From an uncultured Pseudomonas sp. (GTDB lineage Bacteria; Pseudomonadota; Gammaproteobacteria; Pseudomonadales; Pseudomonadaceae): a stretch of DNA of 9,255 nt. Positions 1 to 7,367 of this stretch are shown here, piece by piece (within the stretch, counting starts at the first letter, position 1; every line of letters begins with the position of its first letter). The stretch is taken from contig CAMPJN010000130.1 of the NCBI GenBank assembly GCA_946886875.1, forward strand, positions 1-9,255, written 5' to 3'. The translations under genes and the position numbers were made by a program. Under the pieces are notes generated by a model, which worked only from the letters and a program-made list of their open reading frames with translations, searched no databases and was not told the origin of the DNA.

Positions 1-59
1 GGGATCACCGGGGTGAAGGGCGCGTACTGCAGCTCCGGGTGGCTGGCCAGGCCGGAAAC
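1..59 (-). pseudogene. ppk: Out-of-frame downstream ppk fragment joined to the ppk N-terminus
   Basis: Read from 59 leftwards in the frame one base away from the upstream ppk frame, this stretch encodes VSGLASHPELQYAPFTPVI. That closely matches the Ppk segment I recall from Pseudomonas as a VTGLESHPELQYPPFTPAIP-like stretch, which lies at the end of the head domain just before C1. In an intact gene it sits roughly 200 residues further on than the ILNDIL segment it now adjoins. The junction is GACATCCTG|TTTCCGG at about 59-60, with a G that could belong to either side. The frame is open to the window edge, so more of ppk may continue outside. Confidence 0.75.
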
Positions 60-493
60 AGGATGTCGTTGAGGATCGCGTACTGGCGCTCGACTTGCTC
101 ATGCACCAGTTCGCCGATCCGCGCCAGCGCCTGATGTGGCTGCAAACCATCGGCACCGGCCTGCTCGCGGGCGAAGTTGATCTGCTTTTTCAAACCGGCA
201 ACGCGGATCTCGAAAAACTCGTCGAGGTTGCTGGAGAAAATCAGCAGGAACTTCAGGCGTTCGAGCAGCGGATAGGATTCGTCCAGCGCCTGTTCCAGCA
301 CGCGGATATTGAATTGCAGCTGCGACAGCTCGCGGTGGATATACAGGCTGCTGTCATCGAGGTTCGTCACCACCAGAGGCGGCGCCGGAATAACGGCGGG
401 CGCCTCGACTGCCGGGCTTTCCACCTCGAGCATATTTTCGACTAGCGGTTGTGCGTCCTGCAGCTCGCTACTACTGGGTCCTTCGGTACTCAT
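5..493 (-). CDS. ppk: Polyphosphate kinase 1, N-terminal part; gene disrupted by an internal deletion and frameshift
   Basis: Ppk1 reversibly polymerises the terminal phosphate of ATP into inorganic polyphosphate. The ATG at 493-491 opens a frame with an acidic, proline-rich extension (residues 1-45), then the Ppk N-domain: SSLYIHRELSQLQFNIRVL, LKFLLIFSSNLDEFFEIR and GLKKQINFAREQAG are typical Pseudomonas Ppk. Homology stops after ERQYAILNDIL (about residue 145). The last 17 residues (FPAWPATRSCSTRPSPR) are unrelated to Ppk and end at a TGA at 7-5. The same bases in the next frame read as a much later piece of Ppk, so the middle of the gene is missing. A weak ribosome site (AGGGA, 11 nt upstream) and the 22 bp gap to hemB indicate an operon with translational coupling. 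The intact enzyme is about 690-740 residues, so this product would lack catalytic domains C1 and C2 and be inactive. Identity of the N-terminus is secure; whether the lesion is biological is not. Confidence 0.85.
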   Translation of the reverse strand: MSTEGPSSSELQDAQPLVENMLEVESPAVEAPAVIPAPPLVVTNLDDSSLYIHRELSQLQFNIRVLEQALDESYPLLERLKFLLIFSSNLDEFFEIRVAGLKKQINFAREQAGADGLQPHQALARIGELVHEQVERQYAILNDILFPAWPATRSCSTRPSPR

Positions 494-510
494 GTGTTTT
501 TCAGTCCCTG

Positions 511-1724
<1,214 letters not shown>

Positions 1725-1763
1725 TCAGTGAACACGCCGACCTGGTTGCGATCCATATGATTA

Positions 1764-1793
1764 GTGGCAATCCTAGCGACGGACGTGGCAATC
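1764..1793 (+). repeat. Direct repeat GTGGCAATC x2, 21 bp apart
   Basis: Two perfect 9 bp copies of GTGGCAATC at 1764-1772 and 1785-1793, start to start 21 bp, about two helical turns, so both would face the same side of the DNA. They lie about 55-85 bp upstream of the sigma-54-like element and about 150-180 bp upstream of elbB. They could be binding sites for a dimeric activator; the regulator is unknown to me. A chance repeat is possible. Confidence 0.35.
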
Positions 1794-1847
1794 GCCTTCG
1801 GCACGGCGCACCATGACAAGTTGAGCGGTAGATGAAAACGGTATTTA

Positions 1848-1863
1848 TGGCGGATTTCTTGCT
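1848..1863 (+). promoter_or_regulatory. Candidate sigma-54 (-24/-12) promoter for elbB
   Basis: TGGCGGATTTCTTGCT keeps the two essential dinucleotides of RpoN promoters, GG (1849-1850) and GC (1861-1862), with the required ten bases between, and matches TGGC and TTGCT fully. It deviates at the usually conserved AC after TGGC (here GG). The start would be near 1874, about 67 nt before the elbB ATG. No convincing sigma-70 pair is visible close by. Moderately weak evidence. Confidence 0.28.
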
Positions 1864-1881
1864 TCTCGTTGACCGAGAAGC
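1861..1881. repeat. Perfect 8 bp inverted repeat in the elbB leader
   Basis: GCTTCTCG (1861-1868), spacer TTGAC, CGAGAAGC (1874-1881). No T-run follows on either strand, so it is not an intrinsic terminator. It overlaps the end of the sigma-54-like element and the predicted start, a place where a repressor operator or a leader RNA hairpin would act. The binding protein is unknown. Confidence 0.45.
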
Positions 1882-1940
1882 TGCTCCCGTACCCCTGTCC
1901 CAGGCACACCTATGCACGACCCAGCAATCAGGAGCTTTTG

Positions 1941-2603
1941 ATGAATAGAAAAGTCGCGGTGATTCTTTCCGGCTGTGGTGTGTATGACGGCGCGGAAATC
2001 CATGAAAGCGTGATCACGCTGCTGCGTCTCGACCAGCGCGGCGCCCAGGTGCAGTGTTTCGCCCCCGATATGCAGCAGTTGCATGTGGTCGATCACTACA
2101 GCGGCGACGAGATGAATGAAAAGCGCAACGTGCTGGTGGAGTCCGCGCGCATCGCCCGCGGCGACATCAGGGACGTCAAGGAACTGCATGTCGACCAATT
2201 CGACGCGCTGATCCTGCCAGGCGGCTTCGGTGTGGCCAAGAACCTATCCGATTTCGCCATCTCTGGCGCCAACTGCAGCGTGCAAGCCGACGTACTCGCG
2301 GCCATCCAGGCCTTCGCCAAAGCCGGCAAGCCGGTGGGCATGATGTGCATCGCCGCAGCGCTGGCGGCGAAGGTGTTCGGCAGCGGCGTGGCTTGCACCA
2401 TCGGCCAGGACCATGACACCGCAGCCACATTGAGCCAAATGGGCGCAATCCATCATGAATGCGCCGTCAGCGATATCGTCGAAGACCCCTCACATAAGCT
2501 GGTGACCACACCCGCCTATATGCTGGCCCAGTCGATCAGCGAGGCGGCGTCGGGAATCAACAAGCTGGTGGATCGCATCCTCGAACTCACCCACAGCGCC
2601 TGA
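1941..2603 (+). CDS. elbB: ElbB, DJ-1/PfpI superfamily glyoxalase-like protein (isoprenoid biosynthesis glyoxalase)
   Basis: A 220-residue cytoplasmic protein of the class I glutamine amidotransferase-like fold. E. coli ElbB (217 residues) is reported to have weak glyoxalase activity and was named for raising lycopene yield; the family is also called sigma cross-reacting protein 27A. The ATG at 1941 is chosen because AGGAG lies six bases upstream and the protein then starts MNRKVAVILSGCGVYDG, the family N-terminus; an in-frame ATG at 1869 adds 24 unrelated residues. Family marks are GCGVYDGAEIHE (11-22), the LPGGFGVAKNL loop (92-102), the nucleophile elbow GMMCIAA with C136, and TTPAYM near the C-terminus. 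E22 is placed as the acidic partner of the cysteine. It is divergent from hemB with its own long upstream region. Physiological substrate is uncertain. Confidence 0.93.
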   Translation: MNRKVAVILSGCGVYDGAEIHESVITLLRLDQRGAQVQCFAPDMQQLHVVDHYSGDEMNEKRNVLVESARIARGDIRDVKELHVDQFDALILPGGFGVAKNLSDFAISGANCSVQADVLAAIQAFAKAGKPVGMMCIAAALAAKVFGSGVACTIGQDHDTAATLSQMGAIHHECAVSDIVEDPSHKLVTTPAYMLAQSISEAASGINKLVDRILELTHSA

Positions 2604-2623
2604 CAGGTCTATCACGCCAATGC

Positions 2624-2643
2624 GCGCGGCACACCGGCCGCGC
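2624..2643 (+). other. GC hairpin downstream of elbB, not a clear terminator
   Basis: GCGCGGC, loop ACACCG, GCCGCGC gives a perfect 7 bp all-GC stem 20 bp after the elbB TGA. It is followed by CTCTGGCC rather than a T-run, so factor-independent termination is unlikely. It may stabilise the elbB 3' end or mark partial separation from the thioesterase gene 60 bp further on. Confidence 0.3.
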
Positions 2644-2703
2644 CTCTGGCCAATCCGGCGTCGATGCGGCAGTTTAGTCCTACCCGCTTTCAGGCCCGAA
2701 TCC

Positions 2704-3171
2704 ATGACCCAAGCCTTTGAACTCGACGCAGAACTGCAACAGGCGGTCGGCCTGTTCTTCCAGCGCATCCCCTTCAACCAGATGCTCGGTATCGAGCTCG
2801 ATGAACTGAGCGTCGAGAGGGTCACCATGCACCTGCCGATGAAGCCGGAGCTGATCGGCAACTTCGTCCACGGCATCCTCCACGGCGGGGTGATTTCCTC
2901 GCTGCTGGATGTCGCCGGTGGCGCCATGGCGCTGATCGGCGCCTTCGACAAACACCAGCATCTGTCCAGCCAGGAGCGCATGGCGCGGTTATCCAAGCTC
3001 GGCACCATCGATCTGCGTATCGATTACCTGCGCCCTGGCCGCGGCCAACGTTTCACCGCCACCGCGGTGCTGCTGCGCTCGGGCAACAAGGTGGCAGTGG
3101 TGCGTAGCGAGTTGCACAGCGACGACGGCACCCTGATCGCCGTCGGTACCGGTACCTATCTCTGCGGCTGA
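2704..3171 (+). CDS. yigI: YigI-type hotdog-fold acyl-CoA thioesterase
   Basis: A 155-residue PaaI/YigI-family hotdog thioesterase, cutting acyl-CoA to free acid and CoA; E. coli YigI, also 155 residues as I recall it, is an acyl-CoA thioesterase. The segment HGGVISSLLDVAGG (60-73) holds the hotdog HGG motif and the acidic residue D69 of the helix. The stretch TIDLRIDYLRPGRG (101-114) followed by RFTATAVLLRSGNKVAVVR is nearly the same as in E. coli YigI. The ATG at 2704 is chosen by family length; only a weak AGG lies upstream. An in-frame ATG at 2620 would add 28 arginine-rich residues with no family match. It starts 100 bp after elbB on the same strand, so co-transcription is possible. Active as a tetramer or dimer of dimers in this family. 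Confidence 0.9.
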   Translation: MTQAFELDAELQQAVGLFFQRIPFNQMLGIELDELSVERVTMHLPMKPELIGNFVHGILHGGVISSLLDVAGGAMALIGAFDKHQHLSSQERMARLSKLGTIDLRIDYLRPGRGQRFTATAVLLRSGNKVAVVRSELHSDDGTLIAVGTGTYLCG

Positions 3172-3276
3172 GTAAAGCCTCGCTTGGTATTGGCCACGCC
3201 CCGCACCTACACTTCCGACATCGCTCACCCTAGCAACGGAATGCTCTGTTTTGGCCATCCTTGGCCGGAGTCATGC

Positions 3277-5406
3277 ATGTCCGTGTTAGCACTGTTCAAC
3301 CCACCGGCTAGCGATCAGGTAGTGCTGCTCAACTGCAGCCACGATCCCCTGCTGGTCCTGCTAGCCTATCTGATCGCCAGCGCCGCCGGCTTCACCGCAC
3401 TGAATATGGCCGAACGGGTCAGCGTCAGCCGCGGCCAGGGCCGCGAACTGTGGCGTTGGATGGGCGCCATGGCATTGGGTGGCGGTATCTGGTCCATGCA
3501 TTTCGTCGCCATGCTGGCTTTCAACGTACCGCTGGTGCTGGCCTACGATCTGCCAATCACCCTGCTTTCCCTGTTGATCGCGATTGTCGTGTCCTATGTG
3601 GTGATGCTGGTCATCGGCAAGCCCCAACTACGCCCGTGGCAGGCGCTGGCTGCCGCCATAGTGGCCGGCTGCGGTATCGCCGCCATGCATTACACCGGTA
3701 TGGCGGCGATTCGCTCAGCGGCCAGCCAGCATTACGATCCGCTGCTGTTCGGCTTGTCGATTCTGATCGCCATTCTCGCCTCGTTGGCCGCACTGCTGCT
3801 GGCCGGTTATTTCCGCGGACAGATCGGCAGCAGGGCCAACTGGCTGCGCCTGTTGGCCAGCCTGATCATGGGCGCGGCCATCGTCTCCATGCATTTCACC
3901 GGGATGGCCGCACTGACCCTCAGCGTGCCCGCCGGCCTGCCCTTGCAGCCGCCAACAAGCCAGGAAGGACATTTGCTGCTGGGCAGCAGCATTGCCGCCA
4001 TCTCCCTGCTGATCATTGTGATAGGCACGGTTGCCGGCTGGGCGGATCAGCGTCTGCGCCAGGAACGCCTGCAACTGCGCCACCTCACCAAGCAATTGGA
4101 TGCCCTGACCCACCACGATGCGTTGACCGGCCTGCTCAATGGCCAGGCCTTCACACATCTGCTCACCAGCACGCTCAGCTGTGCACCACCCCATGGCGCC
4201 AGCCTGTTGTTCATCGACCTGGATAATTTCAAGCGCATCAACGATAGCCTCGGTCATGGCCGTGGCGACGAGTTGCTGCAACAGGTCGCCCAGCGTATCC
4301 GCAGCGTGCTTGGCAGGGAGGACTTGTTGGCGCGCTTTTCCGGCGATGAATTCTGCGCTCTGGCACTGGACGCGCCCATGCAGAGCGGCGTCGAACTGGC
4401 CGAGCGGATACTCACGCAAATCCGTCAGCCCTATCGCTTGGAGAGCGGCCAACTGAGCCTCAGCGCCAGCATCGGCATCAGTCGCTATCCCCAAAATGCC
4501 GACGATGCCAGTCAGCTGCTCAAGCAAGCCGGGATTGCCCTCGGCCATTGCAAGCGCCAGGGACGTAACCACTGCCTGGTGTTCAGCAGCGGACTGGAGC
4601 ATGACGCGCAGCAAGCCCTGAGCCTGGAGCAAGAGCTGCGTCTGGCGCTGAACAGCGATGGCCTGGAAGTGCATTACCAACCGATTCTTGCGGGCAGCGG
4701 CGATCGGGTGGTCGCCCTGGAAGCCCTGGTGCGTTGGCGTCACAGTGAACTGGGGGCGATCAATCCGGAGCGCTTCGTCACCATCGCCGAACAGCATGGC
4801 TTTATTCACGAACTGGACTTATGGGTATTGAAGCGCGCCTGTCGCGACCTGCGTCTGCTGCATCGGGAAGGTCATGGGCAGTTGCAGCTGAGCGTCAACT
4901 GCTCGGCAATGACCCTGCTGCAGCCCAACCTGATCAAGAACCTGGAGATCGAACTGCAACGCGCCGACCTACCGGTCAACGCCCTGATTCTGGAGCTGAC
5001 GGAAAATGCCTTGATGCAGGATTTCTCTGCGGCCCAGACGCAACTCGAGAGGATTCGCGCCCTGGGCATGAGCATCAGCATCGACGACTTCGGCACCGGC
5101 TACTCGTCATTGCAGTACCTCAGCCGCCTGCCGGTGGACAGCCTCAAGGTGGATCGCAGCTTCGTCAGCAAGATCCCTGGCTCCGCCAGCGATATGGCGA
5201 TCACCTCGGCGATTATCGCGATGGCGCAAAAGCTCGATCTGCGGGTGGTCGCCGAGGGCGTGGAGTCGGTCGAGCAAATGCTGTTCCTGCAAGAAAACCA
5301 CTGCGACCTGCTGCAGGGCTATCTGTTCAGCCGGCCACTGGCGCTGACCGAGCTGCGCCGCTGGCTCGCCAAGGGCCAGTTACGCCAGCCTTATGCGCCG
5401 GTCTGA
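3277..5406 (+). CDS. MHYT-GGDEF-EAL membrane protein, cyclic-di-GMP turnover (MucR/NbdA type)
   Basis: A 709-residue inner-membrane signalling protein. The ATG at 3277 has GGAG six bases upstream (3267-3270). Residues 24-255 are seven hydrophobic segments carrying three MHYT-type motifs: SMHF (73-76), MHYT (137-140) and MHFT (205-208), a sensor proposed to bind copper and respond to oxygen, CO or NO. A short linker (256-280) leads to the GGDEF domain (about 280-438), whose active site is SGDEF (355-359), not GGDEF. The inhibitory-site RxxD is altered: G346-R347-E348-D349 puts arginine one place off. The EAL domain (about 450-700) looks complete: E482-A-L, N541, E573, D603-D604, K624, E660 and Q680, so phosphodiesterase activity is likely; cyclase activity is possible. 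Domain order matches MucR (alginate, 685 residues) and NbdA (NO-induced dispersal) of P. aeruginosa. I cannot tell which is the orthologue. Confidence 0.95.
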   Translation: MSVLALFNPPASDQVVLLNCSHDPLLVLLAYLIASAAGFTALNMAERVSVSRGQGRELWRWMGAMALGGGIWSMHFVAMLAFNVPLVLAYDLPITLLSLLIAIVVSYVVMLVIGKPQLRPWQALAAAIVAGCGIAAMHYTGMAAIRSAASQHYDPLLFGLSILIAILASLAALLLAGYFRGQIGSRANWLRLLASLIMGAAIVSMHFTGMAALTLSVPAGLPLQPPTSQEGHLLLGSSIAAISLLIIVIGTVAGWADQRLRQERLQLRHLTKQLDALTHHDALTGLLNGQAFTHLLTSTLSCAPPHGASLLFIDLDNFKRINDSLGHGRGDELLQQVAQRIRSVLGREDLLARFSGDEFCALALDAPMQSGVELAERILTQIRQPYRLESGQLSLSASIGISRYPQNADDASQLLKQAGIALGHCKRQGRNHCLVFSSGLEHDAQQALSLEQELRLALNSDGLEVHYQPILAGSGDRVVALEALVRWRHSELGAINPERFVTIAEQHGFIHELDLWVLKRACRDLRLLHREGHGQLQLSVNCSAMTLLQPNLIKNLEIELQRADLPVNALILELTENALMQDFSAAQTQLERIRALGMSISIDDFGTGYSSLQYLSRLPVDSLKVDRSFVSKIPGSASDMAITSAIIAMAQKLDLRVVAEGVESVEQMLFLQENHCDLLQGYLFSRPLALTELRRWLAKGQLRQPYAPV

Positions 5407-5852
5407 CGCTGCAAGCGGGTGAGAATCCGATCCAGGGCATTGGCGAACGCCTGTTTATCGCGCTCGCCATAGGATCCCTGCCCGCCGCCGATCTGGCCCT
5501 GCTCGCGCAGTTCGGTAAACAGGTTACGCACCGCCAGCTTGTCGCCCATATTGCGCTCATCGAACTCGCGACCACGCGGGTCGAGGGCGGCGACGCCCTT
5601 CTTCACCAGGCGATCGGCCAGCGGCACATCGCTGCAGATCACCAGCTCGCCGGGCAGGGCGTGCTCGACCAGATAATCGTCGGCGGCGTCCGGACCGCTG
5701 GGCACCACGATCAGCCGCACACAACTGTAGGCCGGTTTGACCTGCGCCTGGCCGGCGACCAACAACACCTCGAAGCGCCGCTTGAGAGCGAACTTAACCA
5801 CTTGATCCTTGGCCGCCTTGGGGCAGGCGTCGGCATCTATCCATACGCGCAT
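5391..5852 (-). CDS. yaiI: YaiI/YqxD family protein (DUF188, UPF0178)
   Basis: A 153-residue conserved protein of unknown function with a PIN/NYN-like nuclease fold predicted for the family. The ATG at 5852-5850 starts MRVWIDADACP, the family N-terminus. Conserved parts are IDADACP (5-11), VPSGPDAADDYLV (50-62), CSDVPLADRL (73-82), LDPRGREF (90-97) and the glycine-rich IGGGQGSYGERD (121-132). The acidic residues D6, D8, D58, D59, D75 and D80 could form a metal site. Family members are about 150 residues, so it is complete. No good ribosome site lies next to the ATG; GGGAG at 5887-5883 would suit a TTG at 5873, adding seven residues. It follows the LysE-type gene by 37 bp and its last 16 bp overlap the end of the MHYT gene on the other strand. 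Confidence 0.92.
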   Translation of the reverse strand: MRVWIDADACPKAAKDQVVKFALKRRFEVLLVAGQAQVKPAYSCVRLIVVPSGPDAADDYLVEHALPGELVICSDVPLADRLVKKGVAALDPRGREFDERNMGDKLAVRNLFTELREQGQIGGGQGSYGERDKQAFANALDRILTRLQRQTGA

Positions 5853-5889
5853 CCGCGCGCTTTGCTCGCTCAAAACCAACCACTCCCGC

Positions 5890-6519
5890 TCATACCGCCG
5901 CGCGCCGCACCGTGGCCAGCAGGGCCGCAGCACCGACGAACAGAGCGCCGAAGGTGCGGTTCATGATGCGCTGCTGCCGCGGCGAACGCAGCGCCCGCAG
6001 CAGCCGCGACGCCAGGCCGGTGTAACCGGCCATGACGATCAGGTCGACGCAGATCATGGTCACGCCCATCACCAGGTACTGGCCGAGCAGCGGTGCCTGC
6101 GGATTGAGAAACTGCGGCAGTACCGCGAGCATGAAGACGATGGCTTTGGGGTTACTGAAATTGACCAGAAAGCCACGCAATACCAGGGTCAGCGGACGGC
6201 CGATGGGGCGCTCGGCGGGTGCCTGCATATCGCTGGGCAGTGCCCGCCATTGGCGGTAGCCGAGGTACACCAGATAGACCACGCCAAACCATTTGATCAG
6301 GCTGAAGGCCAGCTCCGAAGCGGCAAGGATAGCCCCGACCCCGGCGGCGACTATGGCGATCTGCAAAGCCAGGCCCAGCTGCAAGCCCAGGGCATTCCAG
6401 TAGCCACGCAGAAAGCCGTATTGCAATCCCGCGGACATCGAGGCAATAGCCCCGGCGCCGGGCGACAGGCTGATGATCCAACAAGCGACGAAGAACGCGA
6501 GCCAGGTTTCCAGTGCCAT
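5890..6519 (-). CDS. LysE/RhtB family amino acid exporter
   Basis: A 209-residue inner-membrane exporter of the LysE/RhtB family, which expels amino acids such as lysine, homoserine or threonine by proton exchange; the substrate here cannot be told. The ATG at 6519-6517 has GAGG seven bases upstream. About six hydrophobic segments are seen, near residues 5-25, 41-64, 68-88, 112-135, 145-168 and 187-205. The signature SPGAGAIASMSAGLQYGFLRG begins at S19, and NPKAIVFMLAVLPQF (123-137) is the second family landmark. Length is normal for the family. It lies 78 bp after the TerC-type gene with an intrinsic terminator between, so its own transcription probably begins inside the TerC gene or relies on read-through. 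yaiI follows by 37 bp, likely in the same transcript. Confidence 0.93.
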   Translation of the reverse strand: MALETWLAFFVACWIISLSPGAGAIASMSAGLQYGFLRGYWNALGLQLGLALQIAIVAAGVGAILAASELAFSLIKWFGVVYLVYLGYRQWRALPSDMQAPAERPIGRPLTLVLRGFLVNFSNPKAIVFMLAVLPQFLNPQAPLLGQYLVMGVTMICVDLIVMAGYTGLASRLLRALRSPRQQRIMNRTFGALFVGAAALLATVRRAAV

Positions 6520-6542
6520 GGCGATACCTCAAACAGAACAAC

Positions 6543-6571
6543 AAAAAAGGGGCAGGCCCAGCCTACCCCTT
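6543..6571 (-). terminator. Intrinsic terminator after the TerC-family gene
   Basis: On the minus strand an 11 bp stem (AAGGGGTAGGC and GCCTGCCCCTT, one T-G wobble) encloses a TGG loop and runs into TTTTTT, then GTTGTTCTG. The stem occupies 6547-6571 and the T-run is 6548-6543. It stands 26 bp after the TerC stop codon (6600-6598) and 23 bp before the LysE start codon. The plus strand has no T-run after the stem, so it acts in one direction. Confidence 0.85.
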
Positions 6572-6597
6572 GTCCAACCAATCGCCCAGCCGGTCGA

Positions 6598-7365
6598 TCA
6601 GTCCGGCAGATCTTTACGCAGTTGCACCGGCTCCAGCTCTTCCTTGCGCGCCCGGGCGCGGGCGGTGCGCATACGGATGTTGACGGCTTCTACCGCCAGC
6701 GAGAAGGCCATGGCGAAGTACACATAGCCCTTGGGCACATGCACGTCGAAGGCTTCGGCGACCAACACAGTACCGACCACGATCAGGAACGACAGGGCGA
6801 GCATCTTCAGGCTCGGGTGCTTGTCGATGAAATCGCTGATGGTGCCCGCCGAGAGCATCATCACGATCACCGAGATAACGATGGCCGCGACCATTACCGG
6901 CACGTTATCCACCAGCCCGACCGCGGTGATCACCGAGTCGAGGGAGAAGACGATATCGATGATCGCGATCTGCACGATGATGCCCATAAAGCCGTAGGCC
7001 TTGCCGCCGGAGGCCTGGGCTTCCTCTTCACCTTCCAGGCTGTGGTAGATCTCCGCGGTGCTCTTGAACAGCAGGAACAGGCCACCGAAGAATAGGATCA
7101 GGTCACGCCCGGAGAAGCCTTCGCCGAAGACATGGAACAGGTCGGTGGTCAGGCGCATCACCCAGCTGATCGACAGCAACAGCAGGATTCGCGTGCCCAT
7201 CGCCAGGGCCAGACCAAAGAAACGCGCCTTCGGTTGCTGCGCCTTGGGCAAACGGCTGACCAGGATGGAAATAAAGATGATGTTGTCGATGCCGAGGACG
7301 ATTTCCAGGGCGGTCAGGGTCAGAAAAGCGACCCAGAGTTCGGGGTTGGCCAGCCATTCCATCAT
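6598..7365 (-). CDS. TerC family integral membrane protein (YgdQ/YoaE type)
   Basis: A 255-residue inner-membrane protein of the TerC family, whose members are tied to tellurite resistance, manganese export (Alx, MntP-like roles) or metal loading of exported enzymes; the role of this short subgroup is not settled. The ATG at 7365 gives MMEWLANPELWVAFLTLTALE. Family motifs are EIVLGIDN (21-28) and FSLDSV (140-145), which place acidic residues E21, D27 and D143 in membrane segments, a likely metal path. About seven hydrophobic segments are seen: 10-36, 50-70, 87-103, 124-150, 155-175, 188-206 and 213-230. A glutamate-rich loop (111-115) faces one side, and an arginine-rich tail (231-243) suggests a cytoplasmic C-terminus. 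The gene starts 2 bp after the MscS-type gene ends and is followed by a terminator, so it is last in that operon. Confidence 0.92.
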   Translation of the reverse strand: MMEWLANPELWVAFLTLTALEIVLGIDNIIFISILVSRLPKAQQPKARFFGLALAMGTRILLLLSISWVMRLTTDLFHVFGEGFSGRDLILFFGGLFLLFKSTAEIYHSLEGEEEAQASGGKAYGFMGIIVQIAIIDIVFSLDSVITAVGLVDNVPVMVAAIVISVIVMMLSAGTISDFIDKHPSLKMLALSFLIVVGTVLVAEAFDVHVPKGYVYFAMAFSLAVEAVNIRMRTARARARKEELEPVQLRKDLPD

Positions 7366-7367
7366 GG

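Noticed and set aside
1821..1847. Possible sigma-70 promoter TTGAGC...TATTTA before elbB
   Set aside because: The spacer is 15 bases and the -10 is poor; weaker than the sigma-54-like element beside it, though not excluded.
2624..2643. Intrinsic terminator after elbB
   Set aside because: The stem is good but no T-run follows, so it is listed only as a hairpin.
3184..3213. Possible sigma-70 promoter TTGGTA-N18-TACACT before the MHYT gene
   Set aside because: Only four of six matches in each hexamer with long spacing; could easily be chance.
3715..4809. Long open frame on the minus strand (364 codons) opposite the MHYT-GGDEF-EAL gene
   Set aside because: Low-complexity Q/A/G-rich translation without recognisable motifs; the plus-strand protein is unmistakable.
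5809..7095. Long open frame on the plus strand (428 codons) opposite yaiI, lysE and terC
   Set aside because: It is rich in H, Q, R, G and D with no domain, lies antisense to three clear genes, and spans the terminator. Typical shadow of GC-rich coding sequence.
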